The notes: a model not told the origin generated them from the sequence alone. A stretch of 64,000 nt of DNA from Stenotrophomonas maltophilia (GCA_002387845.1 DGLB01000060.1:21901-85900); one strand, 5' to 3'. Shown: positions 1-11,728, numbered from the stretch's first letter. A program made the numbers and translations.

Positions 1-2
1 GA

Positions 3-338
3 TATGCGGTGGGCCACGCCGCGCGCGAGAACATCGCGCCGTTCAGCGCGCTGCAGTGGGTGCTGTGGGTGTGCTGCTGGGCAGTGACCGGGCTGTACGC
101 CACGCTCAGCTGGCGACGTGGCGGGCAGACGCTGGGCATGCGCCCGTGGCGGTTGCAGGTGGTGGGTGCCGAGGGTGCCGCGCCGCGGCTGGGGCAGCTG
201 TGGCTGCGCTACGCGGTGGGCACGCTGTCGGTGCTGCTGGGCGGGCTGGGGTTGTGGTGGGCGCTCGTGGACCGGCAGCGCTTGACCTGGCACGACCGCG
301 CCAGCGGGACGCGGGTGATCCGGTTGCCGAAACGTTGA
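3..338 (+). CDS. RDD family membrane protein, 3' part (5' end outside window)
   Basis: The reading frame is open at the left edge, so only the last 111 codons are present; a GTG at position 9 is an in-frame codon and need not be the start. The visible part has two hydrophobic segments separated by a short basic loop containing GQTLGMRPWRLQVV, then a final helix and the tail WHDRASGTRVIRL. The G-x-T-x-G/W-H-D pattern is typical of RDD domains, small membrane proteins of mostly unknown, possibly transport-related, function. It converges on lptG, whose stop lies 40 nt away. Family assignment is good; the biochemical role is unknown. Confidence 0.8.
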   Translation, partial: YAVGHAARENIAPFSALQWVLWVCCWAVTGLYATLSWRRGGQTLGMRPWRLQVVGAEGAAPRLGQLWLRYAVGTLSVLLGGLGLWWALVDRQRLTWHDRASGTRVIRLPKR

Positions 339-377
339 TGAGGGGACGCGCCATGCGCGTCCACCCTCAACGCCCGA

Positions 378-1484
378 TCATCCGGATTTGCGCCGGAACA
401 GCAGCATCGACACCCCGAGCATCACAATCGGCGGCAGCGCATACGCAATGCGGTAATCGAACTTGAGCGCACCGGCCATGCGGCCGAAGAACAGCTGCAG
501 CAGCCAGAAGCCCAGCGCGAACAGGATGCCCAGGAACAGGCGCTTGCCCATGCCGCCGCTGCGCAGCGAACCGAAGGCGAACGGCACCGCGGCCAGACAC
601 AGCGCCAGCACGTTCAGCGGGTAGAACCAGCGGCTCCAGTAGATGTCTTCGTAGTCGCGCGCGTCCAGCCCATTGCGCTTGCGGTACTCGATGCTGGTGC
701 GCAGGTCGGATGCGCTGAGGTTGCGCGGCTTGGACAGGCCGCTGGCCAGCGCGGCCGCGTCCAGCTGCGAATCCCACGGCTCGGATGCCTTGGTCTCACG
801 CGTGGCCGAACGCTCGCCGAAGGTGTCGCGACGCACATCCTTGAGCACCCAGCCGTTGGCGTCGTGCTCGGCCGACCCGGCCCGGGTGAACGACGCAATG
901 TTGCCGTCGTCGCCGATGGTGTACATGCGCACGTCGCGTAGAACCAGGCGGGTGCCAGTGCCTGGCAGCAGCTGCTCGTCGCCGCTGATGGCGTTGAGGA
1001 AGGTATTCCCCTCGCGCGCCCACACACCGGAATAGCGCGACTGCGCCACGCTGTTGCCCCCCTTGGCGCTGGCCCGAACCGCGTCGGCGCGGCTCTGCCC
1101 CCACGGGCCCAGCGTTTCACCGCTGAGCACCATCACCGCGGTCAACAGCGACAGCGCGATCGCCACCGACACGCTCAGGCGGCGGCGCGACAGGCCCAGC
1201 GCGCGCAGTGCGGTCAGCTCGGAGGTGGCGGCCAGCTGGCCCAGCCCCATCAGCGAACCAATCACCGCCGCCGTCGGGAAGAAGGTGTAGGCACGCCGCG
1301 GCACGGTGTACAGCACCCAGGCCGCCGCATGGCCCAGGGTGTAATTGCCCTTGCCGACGTCCTTGAACTCGCCGGAGAAGGCCATCACCACGTCCAGGCC
1401 GACCAGCACGGCCCAGGTCAGCAGCACCGTGCCGAACACGGCGCGGCCCAGGTACAGATCAAACCGCATCGGGCGGAACTTCAT
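378..1484 (-). CDS. lptG: LPS export ABC transporter permease LptG
   Basis: 368 residues, the usual LptG length. It is one of the two inner-membrane permeases of the LptB2FGC machine that extracts LPS from the inner membrane and drives it along the Lpt bridge. The N-terminus carries membrane helices and a run typical of YjgQ/LptG proteins; a periplasmic beta-jellyroll region occupies roughly residues 120-260; three C-terminal helices follow, with the cytoplasmic segment RSGGMGKR between them. The ATG at 1484 was chosen because it overlaps the stop of lptF by 4 nt (ATGA), implying translational coupling, and because a longer upstream extension would read through the lptF coding end. Paired with lptF as in most gamma-proteobacteria. 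Confidence 0.93.
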   Translation of the reverse strand: MKFRPMRFDLYLGRAVFGTVLLTWAVLVGLDVVMAFSGEFKDVGKGNYTLGHAAAWVLYTVPRRAYTFFPTAAVIGSLMGLGQLAATSELTALRALGLSRRRLSVSVAIALSLLTAVMVLSGETLGPWGQSRADAVRASAKGGNSVAQSRYSGVWAREGNTFLNAISGDEQLLPGTGTRLVLRDVRMYTIGDDGNIASFTRAGSAEHDANGWVLKDVRRDTFGERSATRETKASEPWDSQLDAAALASGLSKPRNLSASDLRTSIEYRKRNGLDARDYEDIYWSRWFYPLNVLALCLAAVPFAFGSLRSGGMGKRLFLGILFALGFWLLQLFFGRMAGALKFDYRIAYALPPIVMLGVSMLLFRRKSG

Positions 1485-2566
1485 GCGGTCCTCCGTGGGC
1501 GCGACAGCTTGCCGTCGCGGAAGTACATCCAAAGGGCCAGGCCCAGCAGGGGCAGGCTCAACCACCACAGGCCGAGGCTGCCCGGCACTTTGCCATCGGC
1601 GATCCAGCCGGTACCGATGAACATCAGGTTCATGCCCACAAGGTAGGCCAGGAAGGCCAGCATCATGCGACCGTAGCGCTGCTGTCGCGGTGAACTTCGC
1701 GCCAGTGGCAGGGTCATCAGGGCGAAGGCCAGGGCGATCAGCGGCGGGGTAATCCGCGAGTGCAGCTGGGCCTGGGCCTCGGGGCGCTCATCACCCAACA
1801 GCTGGGTGGTGGGCAACAGTTCGGGGTCATCCTGGTCGCGGGTGACGGCCCCGTCCGGCAGGGCGACGTCATTGCGGGCGAAGGTCATCAGCTTGTAGTC
1901 CAGGCCGGCGTCCAGCGGGCCTTCGATCTGGTGGCCGTCCTCCAGCTCCAGGTAGCGCTGGCGGTCGCCTTCGAAGAACATGCGGCCGCGCTCGGCCGAC
2001 ATCACCTCGATCCGCCCCTCGCCTTCACGCTCGCGCTGCAGGAACACCCGGCCCAGGCGGGTCCCGTCCGGAGACACCGAACTCAGATAGACCACGCCGC
2101 CGTTGGGCAGGGGGGTGAACCGCCCCGCTTCCAGCCCGGCCATCACCAGGCTGCGGTTGGCGTCCTCGATCATCTTCTCGCCGGTGCGGTCGGCCCACGG
2201 CCCCAGCCACAGCGAGCACAGGCCGATCACCCCCACCACCGGCAGCACGATCATCAGCACCGGCCGCAGCAGCCGCCGGGGGCCGACGCCGATGGCGGTC
2301 AGCACCGCCATTTCCGAGTCGCGGTACAGGCGCGCGGTGGCCAGCAGCAGGCCCAGCATCAGCGCCAGCGGCAGGATCAGCGGCATGTACACGATGAACT
2401 GCAGGCCCAGCTGGGAGAACAGCAGCCGGGCCGGCAGGCGGCCGTCAGCGATGTTGCCCAGGATGTCCACCAGCACGCCCCCCACGCTGACCACCAGCAG
2501 GACAATCAGGGTGGCCAGGAAACTCTGGACGAAATCACGCAGGAGGTAGCGATCGAGCTTCGACAT
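1481..2566 (-). CDS. lptF: LPS export ABC transporter permease LptF
   Basis: 361 residues beginning MSKLDRYLLRDFVQSF, the characteristic LptF N-terminus in which a short amphipathic stretch precedes the first membrane helix. Helices occupy about residues 15-115 and 265-350, with the periplasmic jellyroll between. It forms the LptB2FG complex with LptG, encoded immediately downstream with a 4-nt overlap. An in-frame upstream extension to 2671 exists but would run through the divergent promoter region and adds sequence unlike the family, so the ATG at 2566 is preferred. It is transcribed away from pepA; the 104-nt gap between the two starts must hold both promoters. Confidence 0.93.
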   Translation of the reverse strand: MSKLDRYLLRDFVQSFLATLIVLLVVSVGGVLVDILGNIADGRLPARLLFSQLGLQFIVYMPLILPLALMLGLLLATARLYRDSEMAVLTAIGVGPRRLLRPVLMIVLPVVGVIGLCSLWLGPWADRTGEKMIEDANRSLVMAGLEAGRFTPLPNGGVVYLSSVSPDGTRLGRVFLQREREGEGRIEVMSAERGRMFFEGDRQRYLELEDGHQIEGPLDAGLDYKLMTFARNDVALPDGAVTRDQDDPELLPTTQLLGDERPEAQAQLHSRITPPLIALAFALMTLPLARSSPRQQRYGRMMLAFLAYLVGMNLMFIGTGWIADGKVPGSLGLWWLSLPLLGLALWMYFRDGKLSRPRRTA

Positions 2567-2670
2567 GGGGCGGTGGTTTAAACTCTCGGATTCGTTCGCG
2601 GTGCTGCCCAGTCTACCGACCCGGCGTAAACAGCTCGCGATTGTACGGATTTGCCAACGGAATCTGATCA

Positions 2671-4146
2671 ATGGCCCTGGAATTCACCCTGAACCACGCT
2701 GCCCCGGCTGCCGCCGAGGTCGACTGCGTCATCGTCGGCGTCTTTGCCGACAAGTCCCTGAGCCCCGCCGCTCAAGCCCTGGATGCCGCCAGCGGCGGCC
2801 GTCTGACCACCCTGGTCAACCGCGGCGATGTCGCCGGCAAGACCGGTGCCACCACCCTGCTGCATGACGTGGCCGGCGTGAAAGCCCCCCGCGTGCTGGT
2901 CATCGGCCTGGGCGAACCGGCCAAGTTCGGCGTGCCGCAGTACCTGAAGGCAGTCGGCGACGCCAGCCGCGCCCTGAAGAGTGGCGTGAACGGCCATGCG
3001 CTGTTCACCCTCTCGGAAATTACGGTCACCGGTCGCGACGCCGCCTGGAACATCCGCCAGGCAGTGATCACCGCCGACCACGCGGCCTACCGCTATACCG
3101 CCACCCTGGGCACCCGGAAGCCGGAAGCCCCGGGCCTGGCCACCCTGGCCATTGCCGGCACCGACGCCCAGGCGCTGGCCCAGGGCCAGGCCATTGCCGC
3201 CGGCGTGCAGTACGCCCGCGAACTGGGCAACCTGCCGCCGAACCTGTGCACCCCGGCCTACCTGGCCGAGTCCTCGGTGGCCTTCGCCCAGAAGCATGCG
3301 GGGGCCGAAGCCGAGATCCTTGACGAAGCCGGCATGGAAGCGCTGGGCATGGGCTCGCTGCTGGCCGTGGCCCGTGGCTCGGCCAACCGCCCGCGCCTGG
3401 TGGTGCTGAAGTGGAGCAACGGCGGCGACGCCAAGCCCTACGTGCTGGTCGGCAAGGGCATCACCTTCGACACCGGTGGCGTGAACCTGAAGACCCAGGG
3501 CGGCATCGAGGAAATGAAGTACGACATGTGTGGCGCGGCCAACGTGATCGGCACCTTCGTCGCCGCGGTCACCGCCCAGCTGCCGCTGAACCTGGTGGTG
3601 GTGGTGCCGGCGGTGGAAAACGCCATCGACGGCAACGCCTACCGCCCGTCCGACGTGATCACCTCGATGTCGGGCAAGACCATTGAAGTGGGCAACACCG
3701 ACGCCGAAGGCCGCCTGATCCTGTGCGACGCGCTGACCTACGCGCAGCGCTTCGAGCCGCAGGCACTGGTGGACGTGGCCACCCTGACCGGGGCCTGCAT
3801 GGTCGCACTGGGCCACCAGACCGCCGGCCTGATGTCCAAGCACGACGACCTGGCCAACGAACTGCTGGCCGCCGGCGAACACGTGTTCGACCGCGCCTGG
3901 CGCCTGCCGCTGTGGGACGAGTACCAGCCGATGCTGGATTCCAGTTTCGCCGACGTCTACAACATCGGCGGCCGCTGGGCCGGTGCGATCACCGCCGGCT
4001 GCTTCCTGTCGCGCTTCACCGAAGGCCAGCGCTGGGCACACCTGGACATCGCCGGCGTGGCCAGCGATGAAGGCAAGCGCGGCATGGCCACCGGCCGTCC
4101 GGTCGGCCTGCTGAGCCAGTGGCTGCTGGACCAGGCCGCCCGCTGA
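2671..4146 (+). CDS. pepA: Leucyl aminopeptidase (M17)
   Basis: 491 residues. A cytosolic two-metal exopeptidase that removes N-terminal residues from peptides; in some bacteria PepA also binds DNA (Xer recombination, carAB control). The M17 active-site motifs are present: the GKG segment around residues 261-263 followed by TFDTGG, and NTDAEGRL at 342-349, which supplies metal and catalytic residues. Residues about 1-170 form the variable N-terminal domain. holC starts one base after the stop, so the two are co-transcribed, a pepA-holC-valS order seen widely in gamma-proteobacteria. The start codon lies in the short divergent interval shared with lptF. Confidence 0.95.
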   Translation: MALEFTLNHAAPAAAEVDCVIVGVFADKSLSPAAQALDAASGGRLTTLVNRGDVAGKTGATTLLHDVAGVKAPRVLVIGLGEPAKFGVPQYLKAVGDASRALKSGVNGHALFTLSEITVTGRDAAWNIRQAVITADHAAYRYTATLGTRKPEAPGLATLAIAGTDAQALAQGQAIAAGVQYARELGNLPPNLCTPAYLAESSVAFAQKHAGAEAEILDEAGMEALGMGSLLAVARGSANRPRLVVLKWSNGGDAKPYVLVGKGITFDTGGVNLKTQGGIEEMKYDMCGAANVIGTFVAAVTAQLPLNLVVVVPAVENAIDGNAYRPSDVITSMSGKTIEVGNTDAEGRLILCDALTYAQRFEPQALVDVATLTGACMVALGHQTAGLMSKHDDLANELLAAGEHVFDRAWRLPLWDEYQPMLDSSFADVYNIGGRWAGAITAGCFLSRFTEGQRWAHLDIAGVASDEGKRGMATGRPVGLLSQWLLDQAAR

Positions 4147-4147
4147 C

Positions 4148-4573
4148 ATGTCGCGGGCCGACTTCTATCTGATCGCCAAGCCGCGGTTCCTCACCGAACC
4201 GCTGCGCCTGGTCTGCGAGCTGGCCCGCAAGGCCAATGACGCCCAGTTGCCCACCCTGGTGCTGGCCCGTGACCAGGCCCAGGCCGAGGCGCTGGACGAA
4301 CTGCTGTGGTCGTTCGACGACGACGCCTACATTCCGCACCAGATCGCCGGTGAGGACATGGACGAGGAAGAGGCCCTGGTGCTGATTGCCGTGCCCGGCG
4401 GCGAAGCCCCGGCGCGGCCACTGGTGATCAACCTGCGCGACGATCCCTATCTGGGGGCCTGCGACCGCGTGCTGGAAGTGGTCCCGGCCGACCCCGAAGC
4501 GCGTGAACCGCTGCGCGAGCGCTGGCGCCAGTACAAGGCGCTGGGCTTTGACCTGAACAAGTACGACATGTAA
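4148..4573 (+). CDS. holC: DNA polymerase III subunit chi
   Basis: 141 residues starting MSRADFYLI. Chi is the accessory subunit of the clamp-loader complex that binds SSB and, with psi (HolD), links primase hand-off to the replisome. The family hallmarks are an N-terminal strand with FYLI, a helix containing CELARKA, LDELLWSFDDDAYIPH in the centre, and the acidic C-terminal helix with RWRQYKALGFDLNKYD. It follows pepA with a one-base gap and precedes valS, the conserved arrangement. Its presumed partner psi is probably the gene at 8004-8555 in this same window. Confidence 0.93.
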   Translation: MSRADFYLIAKPRFLTEPLRLVCELARKANDAQLPTLVLARDQAQAEALDELLWSFDDDAYIPHQIAGEDMDEEEALVLIAVPGGEAPARPLVINLRDDPYLGACDRVLEVVPADPEAREPLRERWRQYKALGFDLNKYDM

Positions 4574-4581
4574 CTGACGGC

Positions 4582-4602
4582 AGCGCCCCTTGATGGGGCG
4601 CT
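4582..4602 (+). terminator. Hairpin between holC and valS
   Basis: A perfect 8-bp stem (4582-4589 with 4595-4602) and a 5-nt loop lie 8 nt after the holC stop. No T-run follows, so it is not a canonical intrinsic terminator. It may attenuate or stabilise the transcript ahead of valS. Confidence 0.4.
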
Positions 4603-4647
4603 TCGCTGCCCTGATTCTTATCCGATTGCCTTTCCCGGTTGCCCCGC

Positions 4648-7469
<2,822 letters not shown>

Positions 7470-7476
<7 letters not shown>

Positions 7477-7516
7477 TTCGCGCGTTGGTGCGTCCCGCGG
7501 GACACGCCATTACAGC
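7470..7516. terminator. Inverted repeat between convergent valS and rimI
   Basis: An 8-bp inverted repeat (7470-7477 with 7509-7516) spans both stop codons and encloses a second imperfect GC-rich palindrome centred near 7498. Its placement between two convergent genes suggests a shared bidirectional end structure; there is no T-run, so termination activity is inference. Confidence 0.35.
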
Positions 7517-8007
7517 GGCGGCATCGTCTCGATGTCGTCGCTTACCAGCTCCATCGCCATCACCAGCGCGTCCTCGCGCCCGCCGTGTGCGGGGTAGTAG
7601 CGCGGGCGGCGGCCGATCTCGTTGAAGCCTTCGCTGTGGTACAGCGCCAGCGCCGGCGCGTTGGACGGGCGCACTTCCAGAAACACGCGGTGCGCGGCAT
7701 GGTCGCGCGCCAGCTGCACCAGCGCGCGGAACAGGAACCGTCCCAGCCCGCGTGACTGCAGCTGCGGGTCGACGCAGACGTTGAGGATGTGGCCTTCATC
7801 GGCTGCCACGCTGAGCACGCCATAGCCCACCAGGTCGCCCTCATCTTCCAGTGCCAGCGACGGATACCCCGCACGCAGGCAGTCGACGAAGATGCCGCGC
7901 GTCCACGGGAACGGATAACCGCGCTCCTCGATGTCCATCACCGCGTCCAGGTCGTCCTCGCGCAGCGCGCGCAGTGACGGTGGACGCGGTGAACTGACCG
8001 CACTCAT
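7510..8007 (-). CDS. rimI: Ribosomal protein S18 alanine N-acetyltransferase
   Basis: 165 residues of the GNAT fold. RimI acetylates the N-terminal alanine of ribosomal protein S18. The acetyl-CoA binding core is visible: the strand ILNVCVDPQLQSRGLGRFL carries the Q/R-x-x-G-x-G/A pyrophosphate loop around residue 85, followed by FLEVRPSNAPALALYHSEGF, the hallmark RimI motif with the catalytic-region tyrosine. The ATG at 8007 overlaps the stop of the upstream gene by 4 nt. In E. coli rimI lies directly downstream of holD; the same order here supports the holD call for the preceding gene. Confidence 0.92.
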   Translation of the reverse strand: MSAVSSPRPPSLRALREDDLDAVMDIEERGYPFPWTRGIFVDCLRAGYPSLALEDEGDLVGYGVLSVAADEGHILNVCVDPQLQSRGLGRFLFRALVQLARDHAAHRVFLEVRPSNAPALALYHSEGFNEIGRRPRYYPAHGGREDALVMAMELVSDDIETMPPL

Positions 8008-8555
8008 GAACGCGCCCGCTTGCGCAGGGCACGCAGCTGCGGCCACAGCGCGCGTTTGGCGGCGGCACTGCGGCGCAGTTCGTCCAGGTTCCAGCTGGCC
8101 ATCAAGGCCTGCGTTTCCGGGTCGTTGGGGTTGCACCCTGACGCGCGCAGCAGCGCGATCTGCAGGCGATCGGGCAGGCGCACGGCCGCGCGGCGGGGGC
8201 CGGCACGCGGTGCGGCGGGCTCGGCATCGGCCGACGGCGGCACCGCCCTTGTAGAGCCGGGCTCTGCCCGGCTGGCCGTTCGATCGGACGGTGACGCAAG
8301 CCCCGTAGAGCCGGGCTCTGCCCGGCTGGCCGTTCGATCGGACGGTGACGCAAGCCGGGCAGAGCCCGGCTCTACGTGATCGCGCGTCCCAGGGTCACGG
8401 GCTGCCCGGGCATCCGCCGGCACCGCCGTCAATTCAATCGCCGGTTCCGGCGCAGCCGCCTCCACACTGCCATCCACGAACACCGTGTAGCCCATGGCCT
8501 GCAGCCAGGACTGCTGGGCCGGGGTCCACAACGGCGGCGTGGCCGGCGTGCTCAC
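8004..8555 (-). CDS. holD: Candidate DNA polymerase III psi subunit (HolD-like), repeat-expanded
   Basis: 183 residues from a GTG at 8555 that overlaps the pssA stop (GTGA). The call rests on two things. First, synteny: it lies directly upstream of and overlaps rimI, as holD does in E. coli. Second, weak matches at both ends: an N-terminal LQAMGYTVFV-type segment near residues 19-27 (psi proteins have LxxLGI there) and a C-terminal helix with AKRALWPQL at 167-174, close to the ARAALWQQI I recall for E. coli HolD. Residues about 45-125 are a low-complexity linker containing an 18-residue repeat encoded by three GTAG-type repeat elements. Psi bridges chi and the clamp loader; its N-terminus contacts DnaX. 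Psi is poorly conserved, so this remains a candidate. Confidence 0.6.
   Translation of the reverse strand: MSTPATPPLWTPAQQSWLQAMGYTVFVDGSVEAAAPEPAIELTAVPADARAARDPGTRDHVEPGSARLASPSDRTASRAEPGSTGLASPSDRTASRAEPGSTRAVPPSADAEPAAPRAGPRRAAVRLPDRLQIALLRASGCNPNDPETQALMASWNLDELRRSAAAKRALWPQLRALRKRARS
8251..8375. repeat. Three SMAG-type (GTAG) repeat elements inside the holD candidate
   Basis: Two direct copies start at 8251 and 8305, each opening with GTAG and an 8-bp GC stem around a TCT loop (agccgggc/gcccggct). They are 54 nt apart and almost identical over the whole unit. A third copy of the hairpin is inverted and ends with CTAC at 8372-8375. The 54-nt period is a multiple of three, so the host frame stays open and encodes an 18-residue repeat. 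GTAG-flanked hairpins of this type are known from Stenotrophomonas maltophilia as SMAG elements. Confidence 0.85.
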
Positions 8556-9331
8556 GCGCCTGGCCCGGCCGTCTTGCGGGTACGCTGCCACAGCCACATC
8601 GCCGGCCCGGACAGGGCATACACGATGCCCACCGCGAACAGCACGCGCGGCAGGTCGATGACCATGATGGCAATCACGATCGGCAGCACCGCCAGCGCCA
8701 CGAACGGCACCCGGTCGGCGCGCGGCCCTTTCTCACCGCTGCCTTTGAAGCTCCAGAACCGGATCCGGCTGACCATCAGCAAGGCCGCCACCAGGGTCAC
8801 GCCCAGCGCCACGTAGCGCAGTTCGTTGCCGTCCCAGCCCAGGTTGCCGTCAGCAAAGGCCCAGACAAAGGACATCATCAGCCCGGCGGCCGCCGGGCTG
8901 GCCAGGCCGATGAACCAGCGCTTGTCGACCACCGTGACCTGGGTGTTGAAACGGGCCAGCCGCAGCGCCGCGCAGGCGGCGTACAGGAACGCCACCGCCC
9001 AGCCCACCCGGCCCAGCACCGGGTCGTCGAATTTCAGCCACGACAGCGACCAGTGGTACATCACCAGCGCCGGGGCCATGCCGAAGCTGACCAGGTCGGC
9101 CAGCGAGTCGTACTGCACGCCGAATTCGCTGCTGGTGCCGGTCAGGCGCGCCACGCGGCCATCCAGGCCGTCCATGATCGCGGCCACGAACACCGCGATG
9201 GCGGCATTGACGAAATCGCCATTGGCCGCGGCGATGATCGCGTAGAACCCGGCAAACAGGCCGGCGGTGGTGAACAGGTTGGGCAGCAGGTAGATGCTGC
9301 GCGAGCGCGGCGGGGGTTTCATCTGATCCAT
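8552..9331 (-). CDS. pssA: CDP-diacylglycerol-serine O-phosphatidyltransferase
   Basis: 259 residues, integral inner-membrane enzyme of the CDP-alcohol phosphatidyltransferase family. It makes phosphatidylserine, the precursor of phosphatidylethanolamine. The diagnostic motif D-G-x2-A-R-x8-G-x3-D-x3-D is present: DGRVAR starts around residue 56 and the trailing aspartates lie in FGVQYDSLADL. About eight hydrophobic helices follow the N-terminal IYLLPNLFTTAGL segment. The ATG at 9331 was chosen; a second ATG three codons later is equally possible. First gene of a three-gene overlapping unit pssA-holD-rimI. Confidence 0.9.
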   Translation of the reverse strand: MDQMKPPPRSRSIYLLPNLFTTAGLFAGFYAIIAAANGDFVNAAIAVFVAAIMDGLDGRVARLTGTSSEFGVQYDSLADLVSFGMAPALVMYHWSLSWLKFDDPVLGRVGWAVAFLYAACAALRLARFNTQVTVVDKRWFIGLASPAAAGLMMSFVWAFADGNLGWDGNELRYVALGVTLVAALLMVSRIRFWSFKGSGEKGPRADRVPFVALAVLPIVIAIMVIDLPRVLFAVGIVYALSGPAMWLWQRTRKTAGPGA

Positions 9332-9481
9332 GCCGGCCAGTTTAGTGGCTGCCGCCGGGTTTGGGGCGTTTGCCGGACGACCGCTGCCACCCCTGCCCGC
9401 CCCGCCTGTCGCCACCGCGCTTGCCAGCCCCGGCCTGGAATGCTGCAATCGCGGCCCTGACCCTGAGTAACTGGAGTTGCC

Positions 9482-9859
9482 ATGCGTGTCCTGCCCCTGT
9501 TGTGCTGCCTGCTGCTTGCCAGCGCCTCGGCCAGCGCCCAGAACGTGTACAAGTGGAAGGACGCCAACGGCGTGACCCAGTACTCGGAAAAGCCGCCGGC
9601 CAACCAGAAGGCCGAACAGCGCCGGATCACCACCCGCGACCCGGTCAACACCGGCACGCCCAAGGCCGACGCCGCGGCCGAATCGGCCGACTGCACCCAG
9701 AGCCGCAAGAACCTGGCCCTGCTCAATGGCCAGGGCGAGGTCATGTACGACACCAACGGCGACGGCAAGCCGGACACCCCGCTCAGCGCTGAACAGCGCA
9801 AGGCCCAGAAGAGCATGGCCGAGTCCGGCATCCAGGCGTACTGCCCGCCCGCGGCGTAA
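9482..9859 (+). CDS. DUF4124 domain-containing secreted protein
   Basis: 125 residues. The first 19 form a clear signal peptide (MRVLPLLCCLLLASASA then SA-QN), so the mature protein is periplasmic or outer-membrane associated. It is followed by the DUF4124 signature QNVYKWKDANGVTQYSEKPP, a short beta unit found in many proteobacterial envelope proteins without known biochemical role. The mature part is rich in lysine, asparagine and aspartate and has two cysteines (in DCTQ and YCPP) that may form a disulfide. It stands alone between the divergent pssA unit and proS, with ATG at 9482 and an upstream GGAG-like site. Confidence 0.85.
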   Translation: MRVLPLLCCLLLASASASAQNVYKWKDANGVTQYSEKPPANQKAEQRRITTRDPVNTGTPKADAAAESADCTQSRKNLALLNGQGEVMYDTNGDGKPDTPLSAEQRKAQKSMAESGIQAYCPPAA

Positions 9860-9940
9860 GGTTCCACGGCAGCTGGGCCGTTGGCCGCCTGCCCGCCGGG
9901 CTGGCAGAATATCGGTTTCCGCCGTTCAGCGAAGCCGACG

Positions 9941-11632
9941 ATGCGCCTCTCCCAGTTCCACCTGCACACCACCAAGGAAACCCCCAGCGACGCGGAGCTG
10001 ACCAGCCACCGCCTGATGCTGCGCGCGGGCATGATCCGCAAGCTGGCCTCGGGGCTGTACACCTGGTCGCCGCTGGGCCTGCGCGTGCTGCGCAAGGTCG
10101 AACGCATCGTGCGCGAGGAAATGGAGCGCGCCGGTGCCGTGGAATTCCAGGTGCCGACCATCCAGCCCAAGGAACTGTGGGAAGCCACCGGGCGCTGGGA
10201 AAAGTTCGGCCCGCAGTTGCTGAAAATCAAGGACCGCAAGGAGCAGGTGTTCTGCTACAGCCCCACCGCTGAAGAGGCCGCGGCCGACTTCGCGCGCCAG
10301 GAGCTGTCCAGCTACAAGCAGCTGCCGGTCAACTTCTTCCAGATTCAAACCAAGTTCCGCGACGAGATCCGTCCGCGCTTCGGTGTGATGCGTGCGCGCG
10401 AGTTCCTGATGAAGGACGCTTACTCGTTCCACCTGGACGATGAAAGCCTGGTAGCGGAATACGAGAACATGAAGCGCGCCTATGCGCGCGTGTTCACCCG
10501 CCTGGGCCTGGACTTCCGCATGGTGCAGGCCGATTCCGGCGCGATCGGCGGCGATGCCTCGCAGGAATTCCACGTGATCGCCGATTCCGGCGAAGACGCG
10601 CTGGTGTTCTCCACCGGCTCCGACTATGCCGCGAACATGGAAGCGGCCGTGGCGGCCGAGCCGGCGGCACGCGCTGCCGCCAGCGAAGCCCTGCGCAAGG
10701 TGGAAACCCCCACCCAGAAAACCTGCGAAGCCGTCGCCGAGCTGTTGGGCCTGGCCCTGGCGCGCACGGTGAAGTCGGTGGCGATCATGAGCGAGGCCGG
10801 CTTCGTGCTGGCGCTGGTTCGTGGCGACCATGAGGTCAATGAAATCAAGCTGGCGAAGGTGGACGGCCTGCAGGGCTACCGCATGGCCGGCGAAGCCGAG
10901 ATCCAGGCCCACCTGGGCAGCGAGCCCGGCTTCCTGGGGCCGCTCAATCCGGCCCAGCCGATCCGCATCATTGCCGACCGCGAGGTCGCCGCGCTGGCCG
11001 ACTTCGTGGTGGGTGCCAATGAAGCGGGCTTCCACCTTGCCGGCGTCAACTGGGGCCGCGATCTGCCGGAACCGGAAGTGGTCGACATCCGTAACGTCAA
11101 GGAAGGCGACCGCGCGGCCGACGGCGGTGAGCTGAAGATCGCACGCGGCATCGAAGTGGGCCACGTGTTCCAGCTCGGCCGTCAGTATGCCCAGGCGTTG
11201 AATGCCACCGTGCTGGACGAAAACGGCAAGGCCGCAGTGATGGCGATGGGCTGCTACGGCATTGGTATTTCCCGCATCGTGGCTGCCGCCATCGAACAGA
11301 ACCACGACGACGCCGGCATCGTCTGGCCCGACGCGATGGCTCCGTGGCAGGTGGTGGTGTGTGTCATCAATCCGAAACAGGACGAAAGCGTCAGTGCCGC
11401 CGCCGCTGAACTGCTGGCCGAACTGCAGGCCGCCGGATTGGATGCCGCACTGGACGACCGCGGCCTGCGCCCGGGCGCGATGTTTGCCGACATGGAACTG
11501 ATCGGCATTCCGCACCGGGTGGTGGTGTCCGAACGCGGCCTGGCCGCCGGCACGTTCGAGTACCGCGCCCGCTCGGCCAGCGAGGCCGAAAGCCTCGACC
11601 GGGGCGCGCTGCTGGCAAAACTGTCGAAGTGA
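9941..11632 (+). CDS. proS: Prolyl-tRNA synthetase
   Basis: 563 residues, class II aminoacyl-tRNA synthetase of the bacterial type. Motif 1 and the active site lie in the first 200 residues ([16 protein letters not shown], then [14 protein letters not shown] and [21 protein letters not shown]). A YbaK-like editing insertion of about 180 residues is present, as in gamma-proteobacterial ProS (for example [18 protein letters not shown]). The motif-3 region contains [14 protein letters not shown], and the C-terminal anticodon-binding domain covers about 460-563. ATG 9941 gives the standard [15 protein letters not shown] start; a longer frame upstream is not family-like. An intrinsic terminator follows. 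Confidence 0.96.
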   Translation: MRLSQFHLHTTKETPSDAELTSHRLMLRAGMIRKLASGLYTWSPLGLRVLRKVERIVREEMERAGAVEFQVPTIQPKELWEATGRWEKFGPQLLKIKDRKEQVFCYSPTAEEAAADFARQELSSYKQLPVNFFQIQTKFRDEIRPRFGVMRAREFLMKDAYSFHLDDESLVAEYENMKRAYARVFTRLGLDFRMVQADSGAIGGDASQEFHVIADSGEDALVFSTGSDYAANMEAAVAAEPAARAAASEALRKVETPTQKTCEAVAELLGLALARTVKSVAIMSEAGFVLALVRGDHEVNEIKLAKVDGLQGYRMAGEAEIQAHLGSEPGFLGPLNPAQPIRIIADREVAALADFVVGANEAGFHLAGVNWGRDLPEPEVVDIRNVKEGDRAADGGELKIARGIEVGHVFQLGRQYAQALNATVLDENGKAAVMAMGCYGIGISRIVAAAIEQNHDDAGIVWPDAMAPWQVVVCVINPKQDESVSAAAAELLAELQAAGLDAALDDRGLRPGAMFADMELIGIPHRVVVSERGLAAGTFEYRARSASEAESLDRGALLAKLSK

Positions 11633-11637
11633 TCACA

Positions 11638-11664
11638 AAGCCGGGGCACCACCCCGGCTTTTTT
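11638..11664 (+). terminator. Rho-independent terminator after proS
   Basis: A 9-bp GC-rich stem (arms ending at 11646 and starting at 11652) with a CACCA loop is followed immediately by TTTTTT. It lies 5 nt after the proS stop and separates proS from the H-NS-like gene. Confidence 0.9.
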
Positions 11665-11710
11665 CATTATCCCGCCAGAATGGGTAATACCCCTTACTGT
11701 GCACGATTCA

Positions 11711-11728
11711 AATGAGAATGTATCCTCA
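11711..11728 (+). promoter_or_regulatory. Fur-box-like imperfect palindrome upstream of the H-NS-like gene
   Basis: AATGAGAAT at 11711-11719 is a perfect Fur half-site; ATCCTCA at 11722-11728 is the opposite half with one mismatch and one extra spacer base. It lies about 60 nt upstream of the start codon, a promoter position. The spacing defect makes function uncertain. Confidence 0.35.

Noticed and set aside
2668..4149. 493-residue open frame antisense to pepA
   Set aside because: Exact shadow of the pepA frame; biased low-complexity protein, no ribosome site.
8251..8375. Short CRISPR-like array
   Set aside because: Only two direct units of 54 nt with no unique spacers; each unit contains a GTAG hairpin, so they are SMAG-type repeats.
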